Source of the DNA: Whalleya microplaca
Taxonomy: Eukaryota; Ascomycota; Sordariomycetes; Xylariales; Xylariaceae
Length of the DNA: 64,000 nt
Reading direction: 5' to 3'
Assembly: GCA_022497155.1 (NCBI GenBank)
Contig: MU385718.1
Location: 620,001 to 684,000, forward strand
Shown piece by piece: positions 1 through 13,724 of the stretch. The position numbers and the translations under genes were made by a program. The notes beneath the pieces were generated by a model. It was not told the origin of the DNA and did not search any database. It saw only the letters and a list, made by a program, of their open reading frames with translations. How positions within the stretch are numbered: the stretch's first letter is position 1; each line of letters begins with the position of its first letter.

Positions 1-1689
1 TTGTATGCGCAACGGGGTAGTGTTAGGAGTCACTCACACGGAAATAGAAAATATAGCCAAAATGGGGGAATTGTAAAGGTTTAGTCCATCATATTTGAGA
101 AGAATGAGCCCGAACAATGTTTTAACATGAAATACAGTAATATTAGAATAAAGACTAACAGCTTATCTCTTACTAAAAAATATAGATTGTCCATCGTCAG
201 TGTGGAATCTATTGCAATAGAAAAGGCTTCTTCGTTTTCGTATATAGGTAAAACCATTAAACATCAAGACAAGACTTCTACCTAAATAGCATTATATGGC
301 TTAATGCTAGTAAAAAGGGAGACAATCCCTCTTTATCGCGTCAACATGGCGAATGAACCCTCACTGTCCATAACTTACAAAAACAATTTTATGTTACAAG
401 ATAGGAGTCAATGGAAGATATTCACTCGGTATAGAGAAGGTAGGATGTTGTATATATATTCTCGTCTTGACTGACAGCTCTAGGGCTGAGATAACATCCT
501 AGTATGTAGGCTATCTAGAGGACGTATCATCATAAGAAGGACAACAAGCTTGCTCTGATAGTTTGGAAACCCCTTCGACAAGTGTTGTGAAGGGTTCAAA
601 TTGGTCTCCAAACCATCTATCCTGAATAACTCTAAAAAGCAGGCCTACTCTATGTTTCTACATACCACAAGGAATTCCTACCGTCTATACTACCAGCTTC
701 TGAGAGAGCCTGACTGTACAGTGTATATGGCAACCATATTCCTCAGCTCCAACCACCCTTCTTCAGAAGACCTCCATCCATGATATGATCGATCATAGAA
801 GTGAGGCGAAACAGTGAGATCACCCGAATAACACGCCATCACGCTCAAAGCCGAAATCAAGTCTGCTGCCGAAGCTCAATTTTCCATCAACTGTGACCAA
901 CAATAAGAAGTAAACGGCAATATAGAATCTCCATCAACCCATTGGCCCAGGCGGCGAAATCCAATCACGTCACAATCACAATCACAGCCCAAGTCCAACA
1001 AGTCGAAGTAACACAGTCTGGCGGATAACGCACTTCCTCGCAGTTACCGTAAGGTCATCGAAGAACTTTCGGACTGACCAACTCCAGGATTCATTCAATC
1101 AATCAACCAAGCGGCAACAGGGCCAGCATTCGTGAACCAGAGACAGGCAGACAAGCAGGCTTACAAACAAACAAAGGGACGGACGTCTCGGTACTTTTAC
1201 ATCCATCCATTCATACATACATATGTAGATACACACATACTTACAGCAGGCAACCAACCGCTCGCTCACTCGCTCACTCACTCATCCCACACATCACGCG
1301 CGCCCCCCCAATTAATTCAGAAGGGACTGTCCGACTCGCTTACCTACTTAAGTACCTAACCTGCCTGCCCTCGGCGCCGCATACACCCACCACACACCCA
1401 CACCCACCTACCCAGGCCAGTGCCAGGCAGTCACATGCCACCTCGCGAACGCGACAAAGGGGCGCAGGCGATGGGTCACCCCGGCACGGGGGGCGGGGAG
1501 TGAGGAGGGGGGCGTGTAGCGACCTAGTACCTAATGTCATGTACCTACACCATAAATTTAAAGCTGCTCCAATTCCTGACCTAGGTAGATGGGTCGGGTG
1601 GTACGGCCCGGCTTAGACACTATTTAGCTAAGCTATACCTTACTTGAGGTATGTTTGCCCATCCCCGTGCTATAATTATGTCGTGTATA

Positions 1690-1760
1690 CATATGTATGT
1701 ATGTATGTATGTATGTATGAATGTATGTATGAATGTATGTATGTACGTATATATGTACGT
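1690..1760. repeat. (ATGT)n microsatellite, imperfect
   Basis: A run of ATGT tetramers is interrupted by two ATGA units and by GTACGTAT at the end. It creates an artificial open frame of repeating Tyr-Val-Cys-Met residues, which should not be read as a protein. Confidence 0.9.
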
Positions 1761-4700
1761 CTTAGTTCGAGACAGGGTCACCGACGCTATATACCTGTTT
1801 TCAAGCTAGATGTTTCTAAATCTCTCGTGTACCTGCGCCTGGTCGAGATCGGATTTAGGCAAAGCCCGGCAGCTCGAAGCGAATATGACATGTGTACGAA
1901 GTCAATAGCGTATACTCAGGCTTACCGTGGCCGGCTTCGCCAACGACGTACTAAGTCAGCCGACTGATTGGCGTGGGAGTCATTCAATGCTCGTCTCCGT
2001 TACACCGGCACGCAACTTGGAATAGCAAAAAAAACTCCTCGCATGGAAATACGATGCTGCCTGTCTGCAAAGCTGTATTTCTTCCATCCTACCGCGTTTG
2101 CTGATGATGTCAGTCAGGAGCAGTGTCGCCTTTGGCAGTCTGTATGTTTCATATATTCTCCCTGGTGGCCTGATGCCCTTTGCCACCATCATCTACAGAA
2201 CGACGACGCCAAGCCGTGTCCAAACCGGCGAATCGAGCCGGTGTGTACGGCATCTATCTCTGCTCAGTCCGGCAGATCCGCCTCGCTCATATATATATGC
2301 GAGATGAGAACGTGTCCCACGCAGGATCAGGCCACTCGGGCTAGCTGCACGTCGACATGACTTGCAGAGGTGAACACTATTATGTCTCTAGGTCCCGGGG
2401 CTACCTACCTCTTGAAGTATGCAGTGTGGAAATTTGCCACATATCAGCACCGGCGTCATGTTGCTAGAGTATTTATATATCAGCGTATGTCGAGTGGCTC
2501 AGTTTCGTGCAGGTGGATGATATATATATGTGGCACCCTCCACATACCGGAATGCACTATACCGCATACCGCATACCGCATCCAAGGATTAGAAATGTCG
2601 GATGTCACCACGAAGAGCTGTGGCGAGGGTAGTTTATCCTTGAGTTGCCCCATTCCCTTGGAGATATACGACTATGACGGAGTGGTCTCGGTGGTATGGT
2701 ATGATAAACATGACAGATACTGAAACGCGTCCTACACGACTGATAGGTATAGGGCGCTTGCGTATGTCTCTCTCGTCAATGCACAAGTGCGTGACTGATG
2801 GAGAGGGCTGGTGTGGGGTGGTGCATCATGGGATGGCTAGGCAGGCTTACGGGAGGGTGTAGGAGGTCCAAGCTTGTGCAAGAAAAGGGAATCTCGCAGA
2901 TCATAGGATCTCGACTACCTTGACAGTCGATCAGATTGCATCCATGCAGAGGCACACCCTTGCTCGGAGGGTCGGGAGACGAGGATGGTCTGTTGCACTG
3001 CAGCGGAGACAAAAGGGTTGGCAAGGGTGTTTTTTAAGCATAAGAGGGCATGGCATTTCTGGTTGAAGCCTAGAGATAATGGGAACAGACCGTCGATCTC
3101 TCTGCGAAAGGCTACCTTCCCATCTTTCGCACTATCGCGCATGTGGTGATTGATGTGAATGAAGGGTGGGGGGAGAGCGCTATACGGCAGGAATTGAAAC
3201 TATTAGCTTGGGTTGACAAAGACGGGAGCACTGCGGCTCTGTGTGATCGACTATATTTATGGAGAGATTTTATGTACCTAGTTCAATAAGCGAGGATACA
3301 TTCTCAGATTTGAACTACAAATGCAGAATGATGTTGGTCAGTCTCTGTGTCTTGGGCGACTGAGGCCCTGCTAAGTCTTCGAGATATAAGAAGGTATGAG
3401 TAACAGTTCTTGATAGTTACATCTCGTATCGCACAAAGAGTCATAAATAGCATAGAAACCCAAGCGAGAGACTGCACTCACAGTGAGGAGGGGCGGAGAA
3501 AGGGTACATAGCATGATAACTTAGGACGATTAGGTAGCTGACAGGCGAGGCAGGGTCGTGAAGATGGTGTGGGGGCTTTCCTGCAGATCGAAGGGGTGAG
3601 GGAAGTCGGACATTGATTCGCCTACTACGAGAAGGTGTGGCCACACCGCAGACATTTTAGGAATAGTGAGTAACTCCATGTGTTGGAAATAGAGAGATAC
3701 CTTACTTGGGTGATCAAACTCGGGGATAACTTCCTATCCGACGGTCACGGGGGAAGAAGTTATGACGACAATGAGGTCGTCGACTCTTCGTGCTACTATT
3801 ATCTCCAGGAGTAAACTAGCCGGCGGTTTGTTTGTTCCGGGTTTTGGTCAACGTATAGACATGCTCAGATGACCTCTAGTCAATAAGCGACACTGGCGTC
3901 GTTAGCCTCTCGGTGAAGACTGCCGGGCTTACGATGGCACGTACCAAATGTGACTCATTAGTAGTAGGGTCTGGCTTGCTATCATCTTCATGGAATGCCA
4001 ACTTTGGGGTGTGTCGTCCTCTACAGCAGCCTGGAACTATATGAACAGAGACGCCTCGTTGACGCACCCCACGAAAAGGATGCATAGTGCCAAGCAATCC
4101 GCGAACGTTTGCCGCGTCCTACGTAGTACGCCAGTCGCGTCGCCATGGCGCAGCAGCGAAGGCAGCACGAACGTCAACGCCCGAGGCTATATTCTGAAAG
4201 TGTGACAAAGCATGGAAGGCCGAACCCTAAAGCTCCGCCGAGGCCAAGATGGGCAAAGATCGATCTGGCAAGGCCGTGATTGTGTAAAGTGATATGAGTG
4301 GACGAGTCCAAAGGCTGAAAACGGAAGTGGGTGCTCAGTCGTGGGACGGCAGCGAGTCAGACGAGAGAACGAAAGACATGAGGCGCACCCTACCAACGGC
4401 TAGTAAACCATACTGCTTCTCCCTCGCAACCTAACTTTAGATGAAGTAACGAGGTGGTTGGCGAGAATGCCCAGCTACCACCCTGACTCCTATCCTTTCA
4501 GCTTTGCTTGCCCTCCATGATTGCTAACATGCTTCTGACAGTCCCCATCAGCCAGACAAGGGCGGAGTATGGGTAGCGATCAATGCCCCAATTGGGCGAA
4601 TCCAGTCTGACACCTCGTGGGAAGAAACGTAGAGAAAGTTATGACGGTACCAAGACGTGGTAGTGGGATGGGGAACAGGATGGCAGTGTGCTCGCATGGC

Positions 4701-5190
4701 AAGTAAGAAATGAAAAGGGAGAGAGAGAGGAAGACACTATAGAGACGGCGTTAAGACCGACGCTTCTTCCTTCACTCATCCTAGATAGTCGTAGTAGATA
4801 GATGATAATCACAACAAGTTCCCTGTTTGGCCGGTTTGGCTTACCCCAGACGCCTTGCAATAACGGTTTAACTCGCGATTTGCTCGCTTCCTTCTCCTCG
4901 GCAGTTGAGACGATCAGTCTCGCGATTATCGTCTCCGGGGGTTGAACCGACGGGCGCGCAAGACCTCGAACAGGGCGAGGGAGCGGGATGAGCCATCACG
5001 GGCAGGGCTAGGGCGGGCAACGTCGTATCTGTCAGGGTACTGACCTCTGGCAGCAGCAAGAACCTTGTCTGCGATCACTTGTCCGGTGATGATGGAGGGC
5101 GGGTTGTGGTGGAGGTGGACTCTTGTCCAGATTCAGGCTAGGGTGTTGTCTTGGGTAGTGGTAGAGAGACTAAGTAAGATAGAGAGAAAT

Positions 5191-5191
5191 T

Positions 5192-5228
<37 letters not shown>

Positions 5229-5262
5229 ATACATGTAGGTATATGGGTGTGTGTGTGTGTGG
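5191..5262. repeat. (GT)n microsatellite, two tracts
   Basis: About 34 nt of GT dinucleotides (5191-5225) are followed, after a short spacer, by a second GT tract (about 5246-5262). The reverse strand reads as poly Thr-His, which is a repeat artefact. Confidence 0.9.
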
Positions 5263-6615
5263 TGTGGGAGAAAGATAGTAAAAGTAGTAAGTAGTATGTA
5301 AGGTAGAGGTAGTGGATTATTTTCTGAAGACGCGCGAGGCGCCAATCAAATGCACTACCGGCCCGTGGCGATGTCATCAGCAGCGCTATCACTTGATAGT
5401 TATAGTTAGGGGACCTAGTTATGTAGTTGGAAGGCTGTTTATAGCAGTTAGCGGAGCGCCCAGGCTTCCCGGATAGCGGATCGATTTGGTGTTACTCCAA
5501 CTAAAAGGATGCGCCGCCACAGGGGTCCAACCGCACATCATCAGCTCTAGACCTTACTAACGGCTGTGCTACGACTTATCATCACACAGCATCTCGAGTT
5601 GCCAGATTCATCCTTTTTTGCAGAGTTGCGCAAATGGGAGGGAAAACAGGATAACCGCGCAAAAGCGAGAAAAAGTGCCTGATTTTCTGATGTAGTCTTA
5701 TGTAGTACGACCCAACCAACCACAATCAACAATACGGGTGTTGTTGATACGGTGACCTTACATATAGGAACCAGAGTAGACAAGCAGCAAGTGCAGCAAG
5801 TGTCGTCGTCTTGAGTAACACTAGACAGACGACCTAGACATTAGCTTTCTAGAAGACGACATCATATCATCGTGTTAATGCGGGTCGAGACGACCTCGTG
5901 GCAGCACAGCAGATGCAACCGAGTTGGAACAAGGAAGGCTGAGGCGCTCCCCCAAGCCATCCAGCAAGGATCACCAATGGATTCAACTGAGCCTCCAATG
6001 GCGCTTTCAGGTTATTGGACCACAATTTTTTCGATGGTCGGCGCCTTGTTCAATCCGGATTGTCCACACTCTCCGACTATTCGACGAGCAGCTTCTTCTG
6101 TTTGTCGTCCTCTGAACCTGGCCGAATCTCTCGAGACGCGTCGGCTACGTGCTTACAGTACCAAACAAGAGGAACGAATAGTGGCGTCCTAAAACAAGAA
6201 TCCCACATCGGGACGATGACCGGTGTCTCTCCAGACCCCTACCTTTCCCCAATGTCGAAGGACAATGGGCGTATGCGCAGCTGTAGATGCAGAGAAACGC
6301 ATAATGTATGTATATATGTATGTATGTAGGTAGGTAGCTCATGCAGCGCACATCAATACTCACTCACTAGGTAGGTCGTCTTACCAACGCCAAACGAGTA
6401 GCAGACAGGTAGGTAAACTGTAATTAGAGACAATGGAATTCGAGTAGCAGTACCCACACGTTTCCGATGTAAGGAGTGCTTCAACTTGAGCCCCGATAAT
6501 ACATCATTGGTTTGCGGTGATCATGTCAGACAAAAACTAAGACACGAAGGAAGTCAAAACAAACCGCGTTTATGGAAATTTTGCCTCATGGTGGATATCC
6601 GGACCTCACTACACT

Positions 6616-6653
6616 TACATACGTACATACATACATACATACATACATACATA
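6616..6653. repeat. (CATA)n microsatellite
   Basis: Roughly nine tandem CATA tetramers, the first interrupted by CGTA. The complementary motif recurs at 6308-6335 and at 1690-1760. Confidence 0.85.
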
Positions 6654-9170
6654 GAAGTCAGACTAGTGCACCCACCCACATTTTCCGTACGCAGTAAGAT
6701 GGATGTGATGTGCGATAGATAGTGTACGGTCGACGGTTAACCGGAGAACTGGAGAACTGTAGTGGTATCGTGTGGCAGCAGAACCTCGCCATATGTCGTC
6801 AATGGCCAACATGCTGGCTGTCTTTTGGCCAGGGTCGCCGTCTATCTAGTGCTTGCGGACTTCGTGCGCTATGATATCTTACACCTTACCTAAATACATA
6901 AATAGACCAGTCACTCAGGACAGGCCCCGGATAAGTTCACATGAGTAGACGAATGTCTGACTTTCCATTCCTAATCCGTCCTCTCTCTCACTCCGCCTTA
7001 GAGCAGACCTCGGACTGCTCGACCATAGGTGCTTCTAGATTGTCTTATCCCGTTATTGATTCGCATTCCCTGCTTACTGCGTAGCAATAAGCCCGCCTAG
7101 TTTAGTCTATCTACTCCATTGATCAGCTTCCGCTATTATCAGATATCAAAATCCCGGAATCAATCCACCCGCCATTGTGATACCTATTGATTAGATCCGC
7201 CCTTTCGCCGAGTATAAGCGACCTCGTCTAAAAGCCCCCAATCTTGGATCTAGCGGAAACACGAGCGGCGCGGGATAGGCTGCACCTTCACAGCGACGAG
7301 CAACCAACAGAGAATAAAAATAACTAGTGCAACAGGATGAACCATTAGGTATTTGGCCGACTATTTATCAATTATCAACTTATTACTACGAGGTACGTTT
7401 GGCCACTCTATGCGGTTGCATTTTGGCTGAGCAGGCTCACCCGGCTAGCAACTCACTCACTCTCACTCACTCACGCCCCCTTCGTCTTACCACTCAGCCC
7501 ACTTACACCAACCACGCCGGTTGACGAAGAGTCGAGTCAGCATACTTAACGCGAATAACAGCAACGGCCTTTCCCGGGTTGAAAGGGGTCATTTCATTGC
7601 CATCACGAGGCATCCCGACAAATGATCAATCCGACACTCGAAATATCAGAAACCAGACTAATAATGTTGGCTGCGGCACCATAATTCAATCCTTGTCCTC
7701 GAAAGCCGTCCAGAGACAACTCGTTTGCTTGGCATCTCAACATCCAGGTATACACATCCACGTACACAATAATCGACGTTTATGCTCTCGTTACACTGGC
7801 CTCGGCTCTTCTTTACCTGTCCTGCCTGTCAAAGCCTGTGCACCTTCGCTCGCAACGATCACTTGCATTGCAATTTACAACCCATAATATTCTCCACATC
7901 AGATCGGCCACTACGCAGAGCCGGATCTGACAGCTATTGGCCCTCACCCAGGCCTATTGGTTCCTGACTTATATGTAAGGTGACAATTTGGATCCTACGT
8001 TTCTTCACCTTACCCACCTGCTGGTTCTCACACAGTATAGTTTCCCAGTGATTATTACATTTATTAGTTCAGACGAATCCGCCCGCCCCTAGGACTTCGA
8101 TATTGTATCTCTCGCTTGCCGTAGGATTTTACATACAGTGAACTACTTACAGATTATTATTATTACTACGCCCGCCTTGCCAGCTTGCGTGGGCTGAATT
8201 GAATATCATACCGGAAGCTCTTCTTTCGCTTTTTGGCATTCGGGAATAGCAGGAGGACCCAACCCATAACCCATCGATCCCATTACCTGTCTGCCTGTGG
8301 ATCGGTTTCACGTTGCAATCTCTCCACTTAATAAGAGCACGTCACGAGAACGTTATAAGTCGGATGAAATTGTCAACGATCTCGTGCAGACAGACGCACA
8401 CGGACACATAATAACTGTTCGACTCATTATTATCATTAGGGATTATCTGCCTACATACGGACTGCACAGGAGCTGCCATTCACAGCCGGGACCCCCACAC
8501 ACCCAGTTTCCCCTGCAGGCCTAGTCCAAACGATCCAGTCCCGCCCTGCTTGTCTTGACATTGTCCTATGTAGGTAGGGAGTTCTCGCACGACGAGCTGT
8601 TCAACCGGGATTCGCCAACCAGGAGTATCTTGGAGACGGACAGGCAGAACGATTGGTTTCTTGTAAGTGCCCGTCACCTGAGAGGGTGCCTTGCATAAAG
8701 CACACCATCTGCGAGCCGAGGCGAGACTAGGCACCTGCTGAGGAGGATCATTCGTAAGGCTGGGTACCTGCTTGAGCAGACGTACATACGTAGAGCCAAT
8801 ATCCACAGGGCGGAACTGCCATCATAGGACGAAGGGAACACAAGGAATAGGTTGGGTTGACACAACTCTACCGTCCTCGTGGCCAAGTTAATTAGAGTCA
8901 TCGACGACAAGCCACTTGTGGTTCCTGGATTGGCTTACTTGATGCGGTTCCCTCAGTGTTGCAGCGCATTCCTGAAGTGTCTCGGAAGATTCTCCATCAG
9001 CTCGCACAGCCAATGACACTCCCGAGTCGATTGACACGAGTTCAGCCACTATAGAGGAATCGCAAACGGAGCATACCATTACCTGGGTCTATCGAGTTCG
9101 AGCTCGAGTTCAAGTTCGAGTCGTCCGAGGCCAAGTGCATACACTTAATACTTCCCTTCTTTTAGTCTAC

Positions 9171-10546
9171 ATTGTTTAACAGAACAACAAACCAAACCAA
9201 ACCAAACCAAATCAGCAAACCAACAACAACACTTCGGACGACATATCAATGCAACGTCGCAAGTCTACTAATAACTGCCATATATCGACCGCATTCACCT
9301 CGACTTACACGGTCTGACCTGACTTCATCAATCCCAACCTCACTTATTATATACATAGGACATCTCCAGTCCTCTCCCACTTACACCGTGTACCCACATT
9401 TGTTACCATATAAGTATAGCACAGTTACATACATACACATAAACAGGGGCACCTTGAGAACCCCTCCCAGGACAAGGACACACACATATTTCGACCCCTC
9501 AATCGACCCCCATCAGTGCCTATCGCAGTATCGCTTCCGCTGCGCCCGTCCTGCTTTCGAGGTTGCGCGCTGGGAACTAGCAGAACTGAGGTTAGGTACA
9601 GTATTTTTTATTAAGTATTAAAACATAGCTTGCCTGCTTTGCCCAGGAGCTGGGAAGCTGCGAACTGGCGCACTGCGAATTGCGATCGGTCTCCATTCCA
9701 ATTAGAACCCCCGGTAAGGTGACCCCCCTTTTTTATCTTTCTTTCTCTTTATTACAAGCCGCCGAAGCTCTCTCTCTCTCTTTTCCTCTCGAGTCCATGT
9801 CTTGACTCGTCTTCCTGCCCGGATTGGCTGTAGCGGGATTGGTTTTGACTAGGTTTGACCGAATCTTTGCCGCTATTTTTCCTCCCTTCCCGTCTCCCTC
9901 CTCCATCCCTCCCGCTTTCACACCAAGGCGCACCCGCACACATTCACACACACTTCGCACATCGCACATTACACATACACATACAAAATTCCCCAGGTGT
10001 CGCGTCACGTTCAGGTTTGGAGTTCGTTCACCGGAGGATCGGAATTCCCGAGTCATCAACGACTTAACTTAAATTCCATCCTTCCCGCCCGCCCGCACAC
10101 ACATACACTCACACACAGACACTTACACACCACGCCAAATTAAACGTATTACCTTACACTCCCAGACCAGACTCTACAAAGGTACTTACATACGTACATA
10201 CACACTATTGCACACTGGGTCCAGTCTGGGACGGGGGATTCTGTCCCGCCAAGAGATCCGCGCTGTCGTTATTCCCGGCAGCAGCGCTCACAGGCTGACC
10301 GTTGCTTACAATATCTGCATAGCTTCCCAACGATAAGAAGCGGAGTGTCAATGCCCACTGCGACCTCAGCCACGACCAGGTTGTCGGCGGCCCCTCCTAC
10401 CAGCTGCTGCTCCTCCTGCTCCTCACCACGCCTGTAATATAACCACTGCCTCCACTTCAACCTCCTCTACCCGATCGCGCCGTCTTCGTTGCTCTACCCC
10501 CTTGAGCGGCATCACCACCGACACCTCCACCTCACCCACCGCTGCC
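9171..10546 (+). promoter_or_regulatory. Promoter and leader of the CCCH gene
   Basis: This stretch lies directly upstream of the CCCH start codon. It is pyrimidine- and CA-rich, with an AACCA repeat at about 9185-9210, CT-rich tracts at 9735-9790 and CA-rich tracts at 9945-10130. Such CT-rich tracts are common near fungal transcription starts. I see no convincing TATA element. Several short ATG-initiated frames occur, so a leader with upstream ORFs is possible but unproven. Confidence 0.4.
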
Positions 10547-12516
10547 ATGTCTGAATATCGCCACGTGAGGTCGGGCAGCCTCAACATTCCCTCTCAGACA
10601 AATACAATGAGTCCATCCGCTTCGTCGCATGGTCGCTTCGACGGCCCGAGAAGCCCACCGAGTAAGTTCAAGTTCCCGCCCATGCATGCACGCAAGCAAG
10701 CAATGGACTCGAGCCACAGCCAGGCGGCCGAACATCGTCAGCTAACCTCAATGCGCCTCAATTGCAGACACCTCGCATGTGCCGTGCAAGTTCTTCCGAC
10801 AGGGCGCTTGCCAGGCCGGCTCCGCTTGTCCCTTCAGTCACGATCTGGGGACCGCCTCCGAGACAGTATGCAAGTATTTTGCCAAGGTACGCATTTCACG
10901 ATCTCACGCCCCGAGTTCCACTTGTGGCCAAGTAGCACAGCACAGCTACTGCCAATGCCGTGCACGACCACAACTAACGTTGGTGAAACAAACCACAGGG
11001 CAATTGCAAGTTCGGCCCCAAATGCGCCAATGTCCACGTCCTCGCCGACGGTAGACGAATCAACTACGGCAAGAATGGCATCACTATCGGCCAGCCTATG
11101 CACATCGGCAACCGAGTCAGTCCGACCGGCTACAACAATTCCAACAGTGCCCTGACGAATTCCTTCATGCGCGCCGACACTAACGCACCCTACGGCAATG
11201 CCTACGGCGTTCCGATGTCCCCGAGCGACACCTACCATTCCATTGACCGTCGGCCGAGCCTCGACAACGTGCCCACCATCGACACCACCTACTCCCACAC
11301 GAGCTCGCAGTACGGCTCCCCCCGTGAAGAAGACCCCTCGCGACTAGGACTCGGCCTGTCGCCCGTGGCTGCTAAGGGTCTGTCCGTCCTCGATGCTCCT
11401 TTACCCGCTTCCTTCGACTCGAATGGGATATCGAATGCGGCGCGATATCCCGGAGGCCCTTGGCCTTCGTCGGTGCCTTCGCAATTCGGTCTCGACTCGC
11501 CTTCGCCTTCGCTCAATGCGGCGAAAGAATCGCGCACCTCTGAGACGCTCAAGCTCCTGCATCACTCTGCATTCGGGAGCAACGACCTTCTATCTTCGAC
11601 CGTAACCGGTTCTTCGCCCACCACCCAACCGCACGACGAATACTTCGGCAGACGCGCGATGCACTCGAGCCGTGCTGCCAAGCCTAAGATGCTGAGCAGC
11701 AGTGCGCCTCGTGCCATCGTCGGTGCCATCGATCGCGACTGGGAATCCGAGTTTCCCTTTTTAGAGGAGGATTATCTGCCCGACAATCTGAAGGACCTGC
11801 TGACGCCGGCCGAGAAGGCGCGGCGTGGTTCGCGGGCAGCCGATGAAGAATCGAATGGCCACAGGGGGAATGGCGCGTCTCCCAGCATTGTGGGGATGAG
11901 CGGCACGGGCACGCCGAACGGCGAGAACAACTCTTCCAAGTTTGGCAGTCCTGTGGCATCCAGTCCGAGTCGCTGGGGACCTCTGTTCCAGCGCCAGCAC
12001 GAGGAGCACGAAGCGAAAAAGCACGCCGCGGTGGCGAGTGCAGGAGCTTTCGGGCACGTTGGAAGCCCTCTACGACAGTCGAGTCTAAGCGCTGATGTTG
12101 TGCATCCACAGAATGCCGGTCGTTCCGGCAGCATTGAAGGTTTAAGCGTTCTGACCCAGCAGCTACAGCGTACACGCCTCGACGGCAGCGGAGGCGAATC
12201 ACCCTTGCTACACCCTAACTCACACGCTTTGCGACCTTCGAACGGCCGTAGTGCTGCCGGCGAACGGCACGTCAGCAGCGGCTCCATCAGCTCCAGCGCA
12301 CGATACACAACTCCGATAGGAGAGGAGGATGGCGAATTCGTGTTCAGCATGGACGAGGATGGCGAGCGGGACAGCACCATAAGAGCGAGAAAGCGGGCGT
12401 CCGGCGTTGGCTCGGTAATGGGCGTGTGGGGTTCGAGTTATGCTGGCGTAGTGGCAGGTCCCGGCAAGAAGGACGACACCGCCACGAGGGTGGTCGAGGG
12501 TGTCGGTGGGCGATAA
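10547..12516 (+). CDS. CCCH-type zinc-finger protein (Lee1-like)
   Basis: Exons 10547-10661, 10768-10886 and 10999-12516 encode about 583 residues. Both introns (106 and 112 nt) are GT-AG. Splicing joins two tandem zinc fingers of the form C-x7-C-x5-C-x3-H at roughly residues 43-61 and 71-89, separated by nine residues. A short basic linker follows, and then a long Ser/Pro/Gly-rich, probably disordered tail. The tandem spacing matches the fungal Lee1-like CCCH family. CCCH fingers usually bind single-stranded RNA, so a post-transcriptional role is likely, though this subfamily is also labelled DNA-binding. The start is the first ATG in frame; the open frame extends upstream only from non-ATG codons. 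The second finger is split from the first exactly by intron 2, so any model without splicing misses it. It is an isolated gene with long flanks. Confidence 0.9.
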
Positions 12517-13309
12517 ACGATGATGCATGCATGGCTGGCTTTCAGAACAGCGACGGGATGATGATGATAATGATGTACACGTGAGGGGGCCCCCAAATGA
12601 CATCGCCAAAGGAAGAAGAGATTGAGTATTACGGTCAGAGCGAAAAGCATCTTTGGGAACCCCCGACGGCCCCGAGTTCACGGACTACGGATCATGCGAC
12701 GCTGAGGCACACACACCACAAGAATTCTTGATCGGGCACACTTGAAACATTCAACGCGCCATGACACACCACACCCCTCCCTACCCGGATATTATTGCAT
12801 CGCGACGCTAGAATATGAGAACGGACGGTTTGCATAGCAGGCATAGAAGGGCACGGCTTCCTGCTCCCTTGTTTTTTCTTTTCACGTTCTTACACGGCAT
12901 TCTTCAGGTTGGCAAAAAAATTTACTCCGGTTACCCGGCAAAGGGGGTGGGAAAGGGGAAGAAGAAGAAGAAGAGGAAGAAGAAACAAATACAGGAGTTC
13001 GTTGCGGCGGCCGGGGCCGGGGCCGAGGCCGAGGCCGGAGTTGGTAGGCAAAAAATGTTTATTGCTTGCTATATCATTCTCTTGTCTATACTCTTGTCTG
13101 TCTGTCTGTCTGTCTGATCTAGCCTCCTCATCCTCTTTTCTTCATCAAAAAGCGGCACATGCATATATATGTTGGGGAAGATATAGTAAACCGGTTTGGC
13201 TGGCTGGCAGGCATTCCCTTTGATGAAAGAAAGAAGGTGCATTCGGTTCACTGATGAAAATGAGTCTGAGCTTGCGCATACACACAACTACCTACCTATT
13301 AATCCCCCC

Positions 13310-13335
13310 GCTCACTCACTCACTCACTCACTCAC
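13310..13335. repeat. (CACT)n microsatellite
   Basis: About six tandem CACT/ACTC tetramers in a C-rich context. Confidence 0.85.
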
Positions 13336-13680
13336 CCACACCCCACTCACAACCTATATACCAGCTTAAGTCGTTCTGCTGATGGACTGGTGGACTGGCG
13401 GATGGACTGGATCATGGACATATTTGCAAAAAAGCAACACATAAATTGGAATGGAAACTTCATCACCTTCCTCCTTTTTTCTTCCTCTTCTCCCTTCTCC
13501 CCCCCTACTACTACCCCCACACACGCACAGACAGCAAAGCAAGCAAGCACAGGGTCATTTGATTTGATTTGATTTGGTATTTTTTTCTACTACTACCCAC
13601 TACAAGGAGAGAGAGAGAGAGGCAGACACAACATCGATGCGGTTTCGGTTTTCATGGGACGCGCGCACAATGAATGGCGT

Positions 13681-13724
13681 TGGCTGGGCTGGGCTGGGCT
13701 AGGCTGGCTGGCTGGGTTGGCTGG
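13681..13724. repeat. CTGGG/CTGG tandem repeat
   Basis: Tandem TGGCTGGGCTGGGCT-type units degrade into TGGCTGGCTGG. The repeat is G-rich on the plus strand. A similar block of the same word (CAGCCCAGCC on the plus strand) occurs at 36535-36550 beyond the Bsd2-like stop codon. Confidence 0.8.

Larger units (their letters stand above)
1..9170. other. Gene-free region rich in simple repeats
   Basis: No reading frame here has the length, composition or family resemblance of a gene. The longer open frames are short, overlap on both strands and often run through microsatellites. The stretch contains ATGT-, GT- and CATA-type simple repeats, listed separately, and many TAGGTA/TACCTA words. It could be ordinary intergenic DNA, hold non-coding transcripts, or contain small genes that cannot be recognised by eye. 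Confidence 0.6.

Noticed and set aside
1644..1967. Open frame rich in Tyr, Val, Cys and Met
   Set aside because: The composition comes entirely from the ATGT microsatellite.
5133..5392. Poly Thr-His open frames
   Set aside because: They translate a GT/CA microsatellite on the minus strand.
11684..12380. Long minus-strand frames across the CCCH gene
   Set aside because: These are antisense shadows of exon 3, without start context or family resemblance.
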